DNA from: JBBSBY01 sp038250835 | Lineage (GTDB): Bacteria; Desulfobacterota; Desulfomonilia; Desulfomonilales; Desulfomonilaceae | Reading direction: 5' to 3' | Assembly: GCA_038250835.1 (NCBI GenBank) | Contig: JBBSBY010000024.1 | Span: forward strand, 1 to 39,590 | Length of the DNA: 39,590 nt | Shown: positions 15,603-23,910 of the stretch, in pieces | Layout of the letters: each line of letters begins with the position of its first letter | Position numbering within the stretch: the stretch's first letter is position 1 | Notes under the pieces: model-generated | Database searches by the model: none | What the model saw: only the letters and a program-made list of their open reading frames with translations | Told to the model about the DNA's origin: nothing | Made by a program: the position numbers and the translations under genes

Positions 15603-17147
15603 TTACTGAGAATATTGTTTCCATCCGCGTCGATAGTAATTCACGATGATCTGATTATCCAATCTGTTCGCCTTTAGGTCTTTCTTAGGGAGAGCATCCG
15701 CAGGAAAAATGAAAAGGGTGGGTAAAAGTTGTTGACTCAGGAACTTCAGAGGAACGTCCGACAACTGTATGCGATCGGGATTTAATTCCTCCCTGGAAGC
15801 TATGACAAACCCCCAATCCCCAAAAGAGGGGATATACACATGATAGGGATAAACGCTAAATCTCAGATCTCCTTCGGGACCAAGGGAGGCTTCTTTAATG
15901 GTTTTATTGATACTCCAGAATGCGTCCGCCGCATAATAAGGGCTGGTCGCCTGTGTAACTAAAATCCCGAACCTATTCAAATGTCTACCGGCTAATTTGT
16001 AGAAGCTTTTCGAATACAACCGGCCTAAAGAAATGTTGTTAGGATCCGGCAGATCTACGATGATCAGATCCCAAAAATCGGGGGAGTTTTCAAGAAACTT
16101 GCCGGCGTCGCCAACAGTTACGTGTACCTTAGGATTTCTCAGCGCATTTTCCGATAGGCGCGCCAAAAAATCGTAATCCTTGAAAAGCTTAATCATTTCC
16201 GCATCCAAATCCACTAAATCTATTCTTTCAATATTTTCATGCTTCAATAACTCTCTTGCCGTCATTCCGTCCCCTCCTCCCAAGATCAGGGCTCGTTTGG
16301 CGTGTTTTAGAGCGGAAGCCGCAGGATGAACGAGGCATTCGTGGTACCTGTGTTCATCAATGCTGGAAAATTGCAGGTGTCCGTCTATGTACAGTCTGAA
16401 ATCTCCGCGCCATCTCGTTACTATCAGGCGCTGATATGGAGTTTGTTTGGCTAAAATGATTGAGTCCTGGTACAGGAGCATTTCCGTATAAGACGTGAAA
16501 TAGCCTGACGTCGCAAAACCAACAGTCAATATAATCGCCGAGAGGTAGGCCCATCTCTTGAGACGCCCTTTACGGACCAGCATCCCTGATAATACTCGCA
16601 GAGCCACTATTGATACGGCTATATTAAGTAGACCAAACAGAAAAGAAGTGCGCAATAGGCCGAGATAAGGAACCAGGAACAGAGGGAAAGCGCTGGAAGC
16701 TATTAGAGCGCCTATGTAATCGAGAGCCAGCACATTTGAAACGGTAATTCTAAGAGCGGCCTGCTTTTCAAGGATTCTGATAAGCAGGGGGATTTCCATT
16801 CCCACCATCGTGCCGGTAACAAGCAACACAATGATTAAGATAGCCTGGTAAGTGGGCGCCAATGCAAAAGCCAGAAGGAGAACGGCCGCGGACAACCCCC
16901 CCGATAGGCCGATTCCTATTTGGATACCTACGAACACATCCACGAGATTATCTTCGATATGGCGCGTTAGAAATGACCCCAAGCCCATGGCCGTTAAAAA
17001 AACGCCGATGACAATAGAAAATTGGGTTACAGACCCCCCGAGCAAATAGCTGGACAACGCGGCGGCTAATAATTCATAGATCAGACCGCAAACGGCGATA
17101 ACAAACACTGCAACAAGCAGAAATATACCGGGGAATTTATCAGACAT
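15603..17147 (-). CDS. Membrane-embedded spermidine synthase-like aminopropyltransferase
   Basis: A 514-residue protein: about six to seven membrane segments in residues 8-215, then a soluble polyamine-synthase fold (about 225-500). The catalytic part has YQRLIVTRW, LYIDGHLQFSSIDEHRYHE, the cofactor loop GGGDG (290-294) and VDLPDP (365-369), holding the Asp expected to activate the amine. The family moves an aminopropyl group from decarboxylated AdoMet to putrescine or related amines; membrane-fused members are poorly characterised. It follows DUF350 by 13 bases and ends the DUF4178 cluster. No AdoMet decarboxylase (speD) is visible in the window, so the true substrate is uncertain. Confidence 0.85.
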   Translation of the reverse strand: MSDKFPGIFLLVAVFVIAVCGLIYELLAAALSSYLLGGSVTQFSIVIGVFLTAMGLGSFLTRHIEDNLVDVFVGIQIGIGLSGGLSAAVLLLAFALAPTYQAILIIVLLVTGTMVGMEIPLLIRILEKQAALRITVSNVLALDYIGALIASSAFPLFLVPYLGLLRTSFLFGLLNIAVSIVALRVLSGMLVRKGRLKRWAYLSAIILTVGFATSGYFTSYTEMLLYQDSIILAKQTPYQRLIVTRWRGDFRLYIDGHLQFSSIDEHRYHECLVHPAASALKHAKRALILGGGDGMTARELLKHENIERIDLVDLDAEMIKLFKDYDFLARLSENALRNPKVHVTVGDAGKFLENSPDFWDLIIVDLPDPNNISLGRLYSKSFYKLAGRHLNRFGILVTQATSPYYAADAFWSINKTIKEASLGPEGDLRFSVYPYHVYIPSFGDWGFVIASREELNPDRIQLSDVPLKFLSQQLLPTLFIFPADALPKKDLKANRLDNQIIVNYYRRGWKQYSQ

Positions 17148-17160
17148 CGCAGCTCAATGA

Positions 17161-17385
17161 TCAGCCCCTTATTGCAGCATGTATGATAATGGCCAGTGAT
17201 ATGAAGACTGCGCCGATTATTATGGCTATGGCGGTGTTCTGGTCTTCTTCCAGTTCTTTCCTAAGAGAGAAAGGACAAATCTTTTGTATGATCACAAATG
17301 ATAAAATGAACAGCACAATTCCTATAACCGAATAGATTATTGTGCTTAGGATTGCCGTTGTCTTTATATCGGCAAAAATATCCAT
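17161..17385 (-). CDS. DUF350 membrane protein (YjfL-like, single unit)
   Basis: A 74-residue protein with two membrane segments: STIIYSVIGIVLFILSFVII and TAIAIIIGAVFISLAIIIHA, joined by a short charged loop (LRKELEEDQN). This is one DUF350 unit, about half the size of E. coli YjfL. The ATG at 17385 immediately follows the stop codon of the upstream gene and is preceded by GGAGG, so the two are surely cotranscribed. DUF350 proteins accompany membrane aminopropyltransferases and DUF4178 proteins in other bacteria; their biochemical role is not known. Confidence 0.85.
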   Translation of the reverse strand: MDIFADIKTTAILSTIIYSVIGIVLFILSFVIIQKICPFSLRKELEEDQNTAIAIIIGAVFISLAIIIHAAIRG

Positions 17386-17598
17386 CTATTTTCCTCCGGC
17401 ATAGCCGCCGCCATAATGGGTGCGACCAAAAAAATATAAACCATGCCCCATCCGAGTTGGATGCGCCGAGCCTTCACGAATGCTTACGGGCTTGGCTAAC
17501 GGTTGAGGTAAAAACCAACCATATAGAGCGCCTCCGAAAGCAAAGATCGTGGCAGTCGTCAGAAAGCCAAAGACTAGAACTTTAAATAGCCGGCTCAT
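17386..17598 (-). CDS. Small membrane-anchored protein of the DUF350/DUF4178 cluster
   Basis: A 70-residue protein starting at ATG 17598 after GAGGTAAAG. An N-terminal hydrophobic segment, LVFGFLTTATIFAFGGALYG, is either a signal anchor or a cleaved signal. The remainder is short, basic and aromatic/Gly-rich, ending THYGGGYAGGK. Genes in this position of similar clusters encode small envelope proteins such as DUF4247, but this one is too short for me to assign. Its stop abuts the DUF350 start without a gap. A real gene by its position, hydrophobicity and ribosome site. Confidence 0.65.
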   Translation of the reverse strand: MSRLFKVLVFGFLTTATIFAFGGALYGWFLPQPLAKPVSIREGSAHPTRMGHGLYFFGRTHYGGGYAGGK

Positions 17599-17676
17599 TG
17601 TTGCTTTACCTCATTAGTTGCGCTTAGAGGGCCTCATGAAAAAAGTTGGTTGACCAACATACGGGGGAGGCTAGAG

Positions 17677-19560
17677 TTAACCCCAGCGCTTACTCTCGAA
17701 CAGCATTTTTTTAATTGGTTGCAGCAAGGCCAAAATAATCGCAAAAACAATAGGTATCCAAAAATACCAGGCTAAAGATACACCGGACTGTAGCGTAATA
17801 TCTGCAGCTTCATCTCGAGCCGGACCGGCTTTGTCGCCGGAGCCGCCGATACCATAAATCAACAGCTTGTAATCCCCCGGTTTTTTCACCAGAAATTCGG
17901 TGGAGAAGTTTTTGGAACCCTCAGACCAATTACCTTCCGAGTCTCGGCCCGAGTAAAAAGACAATTCACCGTCAGTTTCGGAGACTACCTTATCGTCGGA
18001 GTCCACCAGTGCAAAACTAAGCGCCAACCACGAATTATAGACCGGAGCGGAACCGAAAATCCTTAGTATTCCCGGTTTTTCTATTCTAAATAATTTTGAT
18101 AGATATTCGTTTTTATAATTATCCGCGGTGACGTGTTCCGTAACAAGAGTCCTGGGATTATTTACAGCGCAGGTGTACAATCCCAGAGCGCTATTAACAA
18201 CAATAAAAACGAGGGCTATTTTCCATAGGCCTTTCAGCCATTTTGATGGAGTGTAAGGTTGAGCGGAATGAATACCGCAGGGCTGCGGCAAAGTCGTGAA
18301 TTTTGGCGCCGCAACAGACATTTCCTGCGGCTCAACATAGCGGCCCTTGAATAATTCCGCCTCAGTCCCCGTTATTTCGTATTCAACAAATTCAGGAGGA
18401 TTTATGAGGTGAGTAAATCTCGTTGTTTCTCCGATACCGGCTCGCCAGGGCAGGGCGCCCTCAACCCAAACTAATTCGACCTTACCTGATTCAAACCATT
18501 TGTAGGTTTTATCGCCTATCTTGACTCTTTGCTTTTTTTTGGGTTTCATTGGCGGTGTGAAAGCCACATGGCCGACACCGCCCAGTAGAAAATGGCCGTT
18601 CTCCTCGACTAGACGCCGGTATCCCGCTGAAGGACTATAAAGAATATATTCTCGGCTGAAGTAATGAAGTCCTTCGTCCAGTTGGTCGTATAGCATTCGC
18701 CCCATGACTTCGTACTGAATCTTGTTAAAAATCAGCGGAGTCCCAATTTCAAAAGTAAACGGCGGGGCAGCTCCGGAGTTAGAACCAATTACCTTAGTCT
18801 GGGCCTCGCTCAACTCCAAAATAGAACCACAAGAGGCGCAAGTTACGCTTTTGGTTGATCCCAGCAATCTGCCTTCATATGGTTTTCCACAATTTGCGCA
18901 ATGTATTGTCTCGCCGTACTTCGATTCAGGCGCGTCTTTATTGAAGCTTTTTGCTTTTGCGTTCTTCAGGTTTACTATTCTGCCCCAAAAAACCTCAGGG
19001 GCGCCTGATGAATCGTATTCCAATCCAAAGGAGTGCTTTCCGTCAGTCGAAGTTCCATCAACGTAAGAGTATGTTTCACCTATCTCGACGTCTCGCGGTA
19101 TCTGCCCCTCGCCGCCGATTACGCGGGCTTCTCCTAACTCCTCAACTATTCCAGTGTTATTACCCAACTGAAACTGCATTCCGGGCCGTAATTTGTCGAA
19201 CAGGGGCAACTCTTGTTTCACTTTAATTGGTGTTTCGATAAAAAGCTCACCTTCGTCTTCGGTCAGCCACTTTAAAGACCCATCATCAAATTCTATGAAC
19301 CACTCGTGCCAGAATCCGCTCTCATGCTCATAGGTCAGGCGACCCAAAATTTTGAAAATACGCCCTTGCAACTTGCCTACTCCTCCGGTTTTGAAGCGAG
19401 GGGATTGAGGCAAGTCCATTGATTTTGAACCAACTCGCAATGCGGAATCTTTATCCCAGTAAATGGCCGTTTTGCAGTAATCGCAAATTTTCATCAATAT
19501 ACCGGGATTTGTTACGATGTTACCTGCGCCGCAAGAAGGGCACTGGAATTTTCTTTCCAT
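17677..19560 (-). CDS. DUF4178 protein with two zinc ribbons and C-terminal membrane segments
   Basis: A 627-residue protein and the first gene of its cluster. An N-terminal zinc ribbon (CPSCGAGN ... CDYCKTAI, residues 7-32) is followed by a DUF4178 module (about 60-200, with FWHEWFIEFDDGSLKWLTED), a second ribbon (CANCGKPYEG ... CASCGSIL, about 222-246) and a second DUF4178-like module (about 265-410). Two membrane segments follow, LWKIALVFIVVNSALGLYTC (about 450) and WYFWIPIVFAIILALL (about 600), flanking a likely extracytoplasmic beta domain. DUF4178 has no known activity. The tandem ribbon-DUF4178 arrangement looks like an internal duplication. It lies 78 bases before the 70-residue gene, on the same strand as DUF350 and the aminopropyltransferase. 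Confidence 0.8.
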   Translation of the reverse strand: MERKFQCPSCGAGNIVTNPGILMKICDYCKTAIYWDKDSALRVGSKSMDLPQSPRFKTGGVGKLQGRIFKILGRLTYEHESGFWHEWFIEFDDGSLKWLTEDEGELFIETPIKVKQELPLFDKLRPGMQFQLGNNTGIVEELGEARVIGGEGQIPRDVEIGETYSYVDGTSTDGKHSFGLEYDSSGAPEVFWGRIVNLKNAKAKSFNKDAPESKYGETIHCANCGKPYEGRLLGSTKSVTCASCGSILELSEAQTKVIGSNSGAAPPFTFEIGTPLIFNKIQYEVMGRMLYDQLDEGLHYFSREYILYSPSAGYRRLVEENGHFLLGGVGHVAFTPPMKPKKKQRVKIGDKTYKWFESGKVELVWVEGALPWRAGIGETTRFTHLINPPEFVEYEITGTEAELFKGRYVEPQEMSVAAPKFTTLPQPCGIHSAQPYTPSKWLKGLWKIALVFIVVNSALGLYTCAVNNPRTLVTEHVTADNYKNEYLSKLFRIEKPGILRIFGSAPVYNSWLALSFALVDSDDKVVSETDGELSFYSGRDSEGNWSEGSKNFSTEFLVKKPGDYKLLIYGIGGSGDKAGPARDEAADITLQSGVSLAWYFWIPIVFAIILALLQPIKKMLFESKRWG

Positions 19561-19659
19561 GGCAGCTCGCTGGTTAGATTAAAGAAGGGCGCTTAGAAGG
19601 GGCGCATTGGACTAATGCGTGGTTATATCATAATGCTCGTGATTTGTTCTAGATTTCGA

Positions 19660-20466
19660 TTATTTCGCTTCAAGTTCGGATGATTTGCGGACAGCCGCCT
19701 CCACCACGTCCATGATAATTCCACGCAATCCTGAGCCCTCAAGAACCTGCAATCCAGCTATTGTCGTGCCTCCGGGAGAAGTTATTTTGGCTTTTAAGTC
19801 ACTGAAGCTTTCGCCGCTCTGAGCCATGATAGCGCTTCCCAGTATCGTCCATATCGTTAGCGATCGGGCTGTCGGTCTATCGAGTCCCATCAGCACTCCG
19901 GCATCCGTAAAAGCTTCCATTATGGGGAACAAATAGCCGGGTCCGCTGCCGGACAAACCCGTCACTGCGTTCATGAGTTTCTCATCCACAATTACTGAGG
20001 TTCCAACGGCGTCGAAAAGATCTTTAACGCGAACCAGATCAGCCCCGTCCGCTGAGCCGCCTTTGCAAACCGCGGTTATTCCGTATCCAACCATTGCCGG
20101 AGCATTAGGCATAGCTCTTATCAATTTCGCAGGTTTGCCGATGGCCTTCAACATGAACTCTGTGGAAATGCCTGCCGCAACTGAAACAAGAATCGTTGAT
20201 TCGTTAATAAAATTAGCAATTGAATTTAAAACGACCGAAATGACTTGTGGTTTTACGGTCAAAAATAAGTAATCGATCTCGCCGGAAACCAGTGATTGGA
20301 CTTCATTAGCGGAATTTATGCTAAATTCGGATTCCAGCGCCGAAACTTTGTTGATATCCGGATCAAAGATCGTTATTGATTCCGGAGTTGCTTTGCCTGA
20401 TTTGAGAAGCCCGCGTATTAGTGCCGAGCCCATGTTGCCTGAACCAATGAATCCAAAAGTTTCCAA
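19660..20466 (-). CDS. proC: Pyrroline-5-carboxylate reductase
   Basis: The last step of proline synthesis: reduction of pyrroline-5-carboxylate to proline with NAD(P)H. The N-terminal Rossmann motif FIGSGNMGSALIRGLL and FLTVKPQ in the dinucleotide domain, RAMPNAPAMVGYGIT at the domain boundary, and GLSGSGPGYLFPIMEAF with SPGGTTIAGLQVLE in the dimerisation/active-site domain identify ProC clearly. At 268 residues it is full length. The start is TTG 20466, 7 bases after AAGGGG, and agrees with the normal family N-terminus. It lies just upstream of the DUF4178 cluster on the same strand with a 99-base gap, so it may or may not be cotranscribed. Confidence 0.95.
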   Translation of the reverse strand: METFGFIGSGNMGSALIRGLLKSGKATPESITIFDPDINKVSALESEFSINSANEVQSLVSGEIDYLFLTVKPQVISVVLNSIANFINESTILVSVAAGISTEFMLKAIGKPAKLIRAMPNAPAMVGYGITAVCKGGSADGADLVRVKDLFDAVGTSVIVDEKLMNAVTGLSGSGPGYLFPIMEAFTDAGVLMGLDRPTARSLTIWTILGSAIMAQSGESFSDLKAKITSPGGTTIAGLQVLEGSGLRGIIMDVVEAAVRKSSELEAK

Positions 20467-20762
20467 GGTTAATCCCCTTCTTATATAAGATTGACTAAAC
20501 TATAGACATTGCCGATAGGACGTATTATAAAAAGAAATGCCGGATGAAGCGCCGACGCATGCCAAACTATACCACGCTGTATCATGAATGCGATTCAGAA
20601 TTTGCAAAACTGTAGATCAAAATATTTTACCGATTCACTGTTAAAATAAGTAATGTTTGCGTAATCCTTTTAGTCCCTCACCACTCGGAGAGTATGAATG
20701 AGATGATTTTGGATATGATTTTAAAGAAATAATAAAGCGAAAAAGTATGACTGGAGTTCAGA
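20467..20762. other. Divergent intergenic region proC / yedF
   Basis: Roughly 300 A/T-rich bases that must hold both divergent promoters. A TATAAT-like word on the minus strand near 20525-20535 lacks a good -35 partner, and no clear consensus promoter for the plus strand was found. No gene or strong hairpin is visible. Confidence 0.35.
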
Positions 20763-21407
20763 ATGTCCCAAGTAATGAGACTGGATTGCACCGGCCTGGC
20801 GTGCCCGGAACCCGTGATGCAGACAAAAAGATTGTTGGATACCACGGAGGTAGAGGAACTTAGGGTCACAGTAGATAATTTTACTTCAAAAGAAAATGTT
20901 GCGAGATTTGCTCTTAATCAGAAATTGAATGTTGAGGTCAGGGAAGTTGGCGCTGACGTTTATGAGTTACTGTTGCGTCGCAACCAGGGCCCAAAGCAAG
21001 AATCATCTGAGGAGCCGCTCAGAAATAAGTCGCAAGTAAGACCCTCTTTCGATTCCGAAAAAGAGACGCAACGGCTGGTCATTTATATTGGCCGGAATAC
21101 TCTTGGTTCAGGCGCTGATGAATTGGGCGCCATGTTGATGCGAGGTTTCCTAAGGACTGTGCTGGACAGCGATCCTCAGCCATGGAGGATTGTGCTCATC
21201 AATTCAGGTGTAAAGTTGGGGTGCACGGATGATGAAGCGGTAGAGGCCTTGCATCTTCTTGCCGATAAAGGCTGTGAAGTCTTGCTGTGCGGAACATGTC
21301 TCGATTACTTTGGATTGACTAAAAATATCCGAGTGGGTCGTATAACGAACATGTACGAAGTTGTATCCTCGCTCAACGAAGCTTCAAAAGTCATATCTCC
21401 CGCATGA
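20763..21407 (+). CDS. yedF: YedF-type sulfurtransferase-like selenium metabolism protein
   Basis: A two-domain cytoplasmic protein of 214 residues. Residues 5-75 form a TusA-like domain with the CPxP motif (TGLACPEPV, Cys14), which carries persulfide sulfur or selenium in relatives. Residues about 100-205 form a DsrE-like domain (YIGRNTLGSGADELGAMLMR, GVKLGCTDDEAVEAL, CGTCLDYFGL, ITNMYEVV). This architecture is the TIGR03527 family, found in selenium-using bacteria. ATG 20763 follows GGAG. Its stop codon directly abuts that of the convergent MBL gene. Role in selenium handling is family-based inference; no selD or selA lies in the window. Confidence 0.9.
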   Translation: MSQVMRLDCTGLACPEPVMQTKRLLDTTEVEELRVTVDNFTSKENVARFALNQKLNVEVREVGADVYELLLRRNQGPKQESSEEPLRNKSQVRPSFDSEKETQRLVIYIGRNTLGSGADELGAMLMRGFLRTVLDSDPQPWRIVLINSGVKLGCTDDEAVEALHLLADKGCEVLLCGTCLDYFGLTKNIRVGRITNMYEVVSSLNEASKVISPA

Positions 21408-22241
21408 CTAAAGCTCTATTTCAAGACCTTCATAGGCTGCAAGGCAATCAGGGAAAAGGTTTTTAGCTTTGAATTCCATTTCAGCCACAGCGTTATCATC
21501 GTTTCCATGGTGGAACAAAATCAGTCGCTTAATATTGGCCTTACAGGCAAAGCGCACAGCGGCTTCCCAGGTGCTGTGGCCCCAACTTTCCCGGGAGAGA
21601 TTGTCTGAAATACCCCAATATTGATCCCTGGTAAACATGCTGTCACAGATGAGTAAATCGGCGCTCTGGGCAAAGTCAACCAGAGTGCCGTCCAGACACA
21701 GGAGATCCGTGTCGGTTGCGTAAACTAATGATTTTCCCCTTAGTTGAACTCTGAAGCCGAAGCTGCCACCGGGATGATTCAACTCTTGCACCTTAATTTC
21801 AGCGTCGCCGACTCGATATTCGTCACCTGAATTTATCTCATGAAATATTAATTTCGAGGCCACATCATCAAGATTAACCGGAAACGTAGGGCAGGACATT
21901 TGATTTCCTAAAATCATTTGGACGGTGCAATCCAATCGGCCTGCTCCATAAAGGTGAAATCGGTTACTATGGCAAAAAATGGGAGCAAAAAAGGGGAAAC
22001 CTTGCACATGGTCCCAGTGGAGGTGAGAAAAAAAGATATGAGCCGTAACGGACCGTTCCCTGCGCACCTCTGTTCGTTGGAGGATATCCTCACCCAAAGC
22101 TCTGATGCCGGTGCCGGCGTCGAGAATAATTAATTCTTTTCCACATCGCACCTCGACGCACGGGGTATTGCCGCCATAACGGATTGTGGCAGGGCCGGGT
22201 CGGGGAAGGCTTCCATGAACCCCCCAAAACTTTATGACCAT
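21408..22241 (-). CDS. MBL-fold metallo-hydrolase
   Basis: A 277-residue metallo-beta-lactamase-fold hydrolase. The start at ATG 22241 (MVIKFWGVHGSLPRPGP) matches the family N-terminus; the frame can extend to TTG 22256. YGGNTPCVEV and LIILDAGTGIRALG are followed by the metal motif SHLHWDHVQGFPFF, then HPGGSFGFRV, YATDTD, a lone DSMF, WGHSTWEAA and LILFHHG, together giving the His/Asp ligands of a di-zinc site. The family includes phosphodiesterases acting on cyclic nucleotides or RNA, but the substrate cannot be told here. It is convergent with yedF with no bases between the two stop codons. Confidence 0.85.
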   Translation of the reverse strand: MVIKFWGVHGSLPRPGPATIRYGGNTPCVEVRCGKELIILDAGTGIRALGEDILQRTEVRRERSVTAHIFFSHLHWDHVQGFPFFAPIFCHSNRFHLYGAGRLDCTVQMILGNQMSCPTFPVNLDDVASKLIFHEINSGDEYRVGDAEIKVQELNHPGGSFGFRVQLRGKSLVYATDTDLLCLDGTLVDFAQSADLLICDSMFTRDQYWGISDNLSRESWGHSTWEAAVRFACKANIKRLILFHHGNDDNAVAEMEFKAKNLFPDCLAAYEGLEIEL

Positions 22242-22352
22242 ACTCGTACCCATCAACGAAACTTGGAATGGATTGTCTTAATTGGTTTAAATAATTTAGC
22301 TTACGAAAATTGATACCATAGATCAACTCATGGAGTCAATCGTGAAAACATA

Positions 22353-22381
22353 TTGACAAAGACTTCTATAAAACTTAGACT
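22353..22381 (+). promoter_or_regulatory. Promoter of tRNA-Phe
   Basis: TTGACA at 22353-22358, 17 bases, and TAGACT at 22376-22381; a start site about 7 bases later would lie just before the tRNA 5' end at 22391. The perfect -35 and correct spacing support it. Confidence 0.6.
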
Positions 22382-22390
22382 AACCGACGT

Positions 22391-22466
<76 letters not shown>

Positions 22467-22479
22467 CGAACTGCAAAGA

Positions 22480-22520
22480 AATCCGCTTAGTTAGTTAATC
22501 ACTGACAAGCGGGTTTTTTT
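22480..22520 (+). terminator. Intrinsic terminator of tRNA-Phe
   Basis: AATCCGCTT (22480-22488) pairs with AAGCGGGTT (22507-22515), with an 18-base loop, ending in a run of seven T residues. It begins 14 bases after the tRNA 3' end. Confidence 0.8.
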
Positions 22521-22572
22521 ATGACATATTCAATGCGGGACTTTTGCGTAATTATCGCAGGCCGGAGTACGC

Positions 22573-23025
22573 ATGAAGATAAAATTTTTGACCAAAGAAC
22601 GCTCTGAATTCCTGAAATCGGATTTCGCTCAAGGTTTTACGAAGTTCTGTCGATTTCAAGCAGCCGACGCCGCATATGGAAGGTTCATTTCGATTTTGAA
22701 CGTCGAAAGTGATCACCGCCAGCAAGATGGTTTTATCCATGCCGGGGTCATGGCCACAATGGCGGATCACACCGCAGGATATTCGGCGTTCACCATTGTT
22801 CCGGATGATTACCAGATCTTGACCGTTGAGTTCAAAATTAACTTTTTAAGACCGGCTTCAGGAAACGCATTACGTTGTGAATCAAAGGTTATTCGCGGGG
22901 GTAAACAACTTATTGTTGCGGAATCCGACGTTTACGATGCGCAGGAAAGCGGTCCCAAGCACGTTGCAAAGGCTTTGGTGAGCCTCATGGCCGTACACAA
23001 AGATAGTCTAGTTATAAAGAAATAA
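22573..23025 (+). CDS. PaaI-family hotdog thioesterase
   Basis: A 150-residue hotdog-fold protein likely to hydrolyse acyl-CoA or aryl-CoA thioesters. The helix motif DGFIHAGVMATMADHTAGYS corresponds to the PaaI pattern (HxGxxxxxxD), with catalytic Asp in MADHTAG, and VEFKINFLRPA is the usual following strand. A GGAG stands 5 bases before ATG 22573. Length and domain coverage are normal. It follows the tRNA terminator and is separated from the next gene by 248 bases, so it is probably transcribed alone. The substrate cannot be deduced; a housekeeping CoA-recycling role is the default guess. Confidence 0.85.
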   Translation: MKIKFLTKERSEFLKSDFAQGFTKFCRFQAADAAYGRFISILNVESDHRQQDGFIHAGVMATMADHTAGYSAFTIVPDDYQILTVEFKINFLRPASGNALRCESKVIRGGKQLIVAESDVYDAQESGPKHVAKALVSLMAVHKDSLVIKK

Positions 23026-23273
23026 GGAATTAATAATAAACAGTCTCCATTACAAATCTTCCGTTACAATGCTTGAAAAAAGACACCAAAGATAATAAAT
23101 TGTGTGCCGACCTCGGACAAAACATTTTAGTTAAATAGCCACTCTATATAATAGCTTTGGCCGCCGGTGGGGTACGTCGATCGAATGAATCTAATCATTC
23201 ACTCACATCCTTGCGGCCATTGCGGCCAAGAAACCAAGTGTCAACAAGCAATCCCTGCTTTCCGGAGTCGATC

Positions 23274-23795
23274 ATGCCGTCCAAAAGAACCATTCCAGCA
23301 AAAGAGTTCCTGAGCGACCTGCGCCGCGGATTAAGCGATAAGCAGTTAAAAGAAAAATACGCAATATCTGAAGCCGGCTTGCAACGTATTTTTCATAAGC
23401 TTTTACAGGCAAAAGCAATAAGTCCGCATGAGTTGGAAGGTAGAATTGGAGTCGACCTGGCTGTAGGTTCACATTACAGGCAGGCGACCCGAGGCTATTT
23501 GCTCTTTACGATTCCAGTTTACGATACCGAGGCGCTGGAAAAAGAAGGTTGGATTTTGGATATTACGGAAAAGGGGCTCCAGTTAAACGGCATAGAGGCG
23601 GAAGTGGGACAAACAAAAAGCCTACTTATAAGGGCCGATGAATTTCACGATATCTATCCATTCGCTTTTGACGCTGTTTGCCGATGGATAAACGCCGGTG
23701 ACGATCAAGAAGGCATAGGATTCGAGATCACCGATATAAGCGAAACGGGGCTCAATGAATTACGTAAGTTGTTGAAGTTATTGACGATCACCTAA
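23274..23795 (+). CDS. Helix-turn-helix plus PilZ-like protein (putative c-di-GMP sensor)
   Basis: The start at ATG 23274 (GGAG 7 bases before) gives 173 residues; a longer frame from 23157 lacks a ribosome site. An N-terminal helical region, KEFLSDLRRGLSDKQLKEKY then AISEAGLQRIFHKLLQAK, has the look of a small HTH of the kind found before PilZ domains in Desulfobacterota. A PilZ-like domain follows: YRQATRG fits the RxxxR motif and ILDITEKGLQLNG fits D-x-(S/T)-x-x-G, the two c-di-GMP contacts, then a CRWINAGDDQEGIGFEITDI strand pair. It lies 115 bases before the sensor kinase on the same strand. The PilZ call is fairly sure, the DNA-binding role is not. Confidence 0.7.
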   Translation: MPSKRTIPAKEFLSDLRRGLSDKQLKEKYAISEAGLQRIFHKLLQAKAISPHELEGRIGVDLAVGSHYRQATRGYLLFTIPVYDTEALEKEGWILDITEKGLQLNGIEAEVGQTKSLLIRADEFHDIYPFAFDAVCRWINAGDDQEGIGFEITDISETGLNELRKLLKLLTIT

Positions 23796-23910
23796 ACGAG
23801 ATCTTGTTCGTTGGGAGTTTTCAATTAAAAACTTTCCAAAGAGATTACAAACCATTTCAAAACCTTTAAAGCGCGATTCTAAACTTTGCGAACTTTAGTC
23901 AAACAAAGAT

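Noticed and set aside
15556..15648. 30-codon plus-strand frame after GAGGAATG
   Set aside because: It overlaps the 3' end of the aminopropyltransferase gene, has no recognisable motif, and no promoter or terminator supports it.
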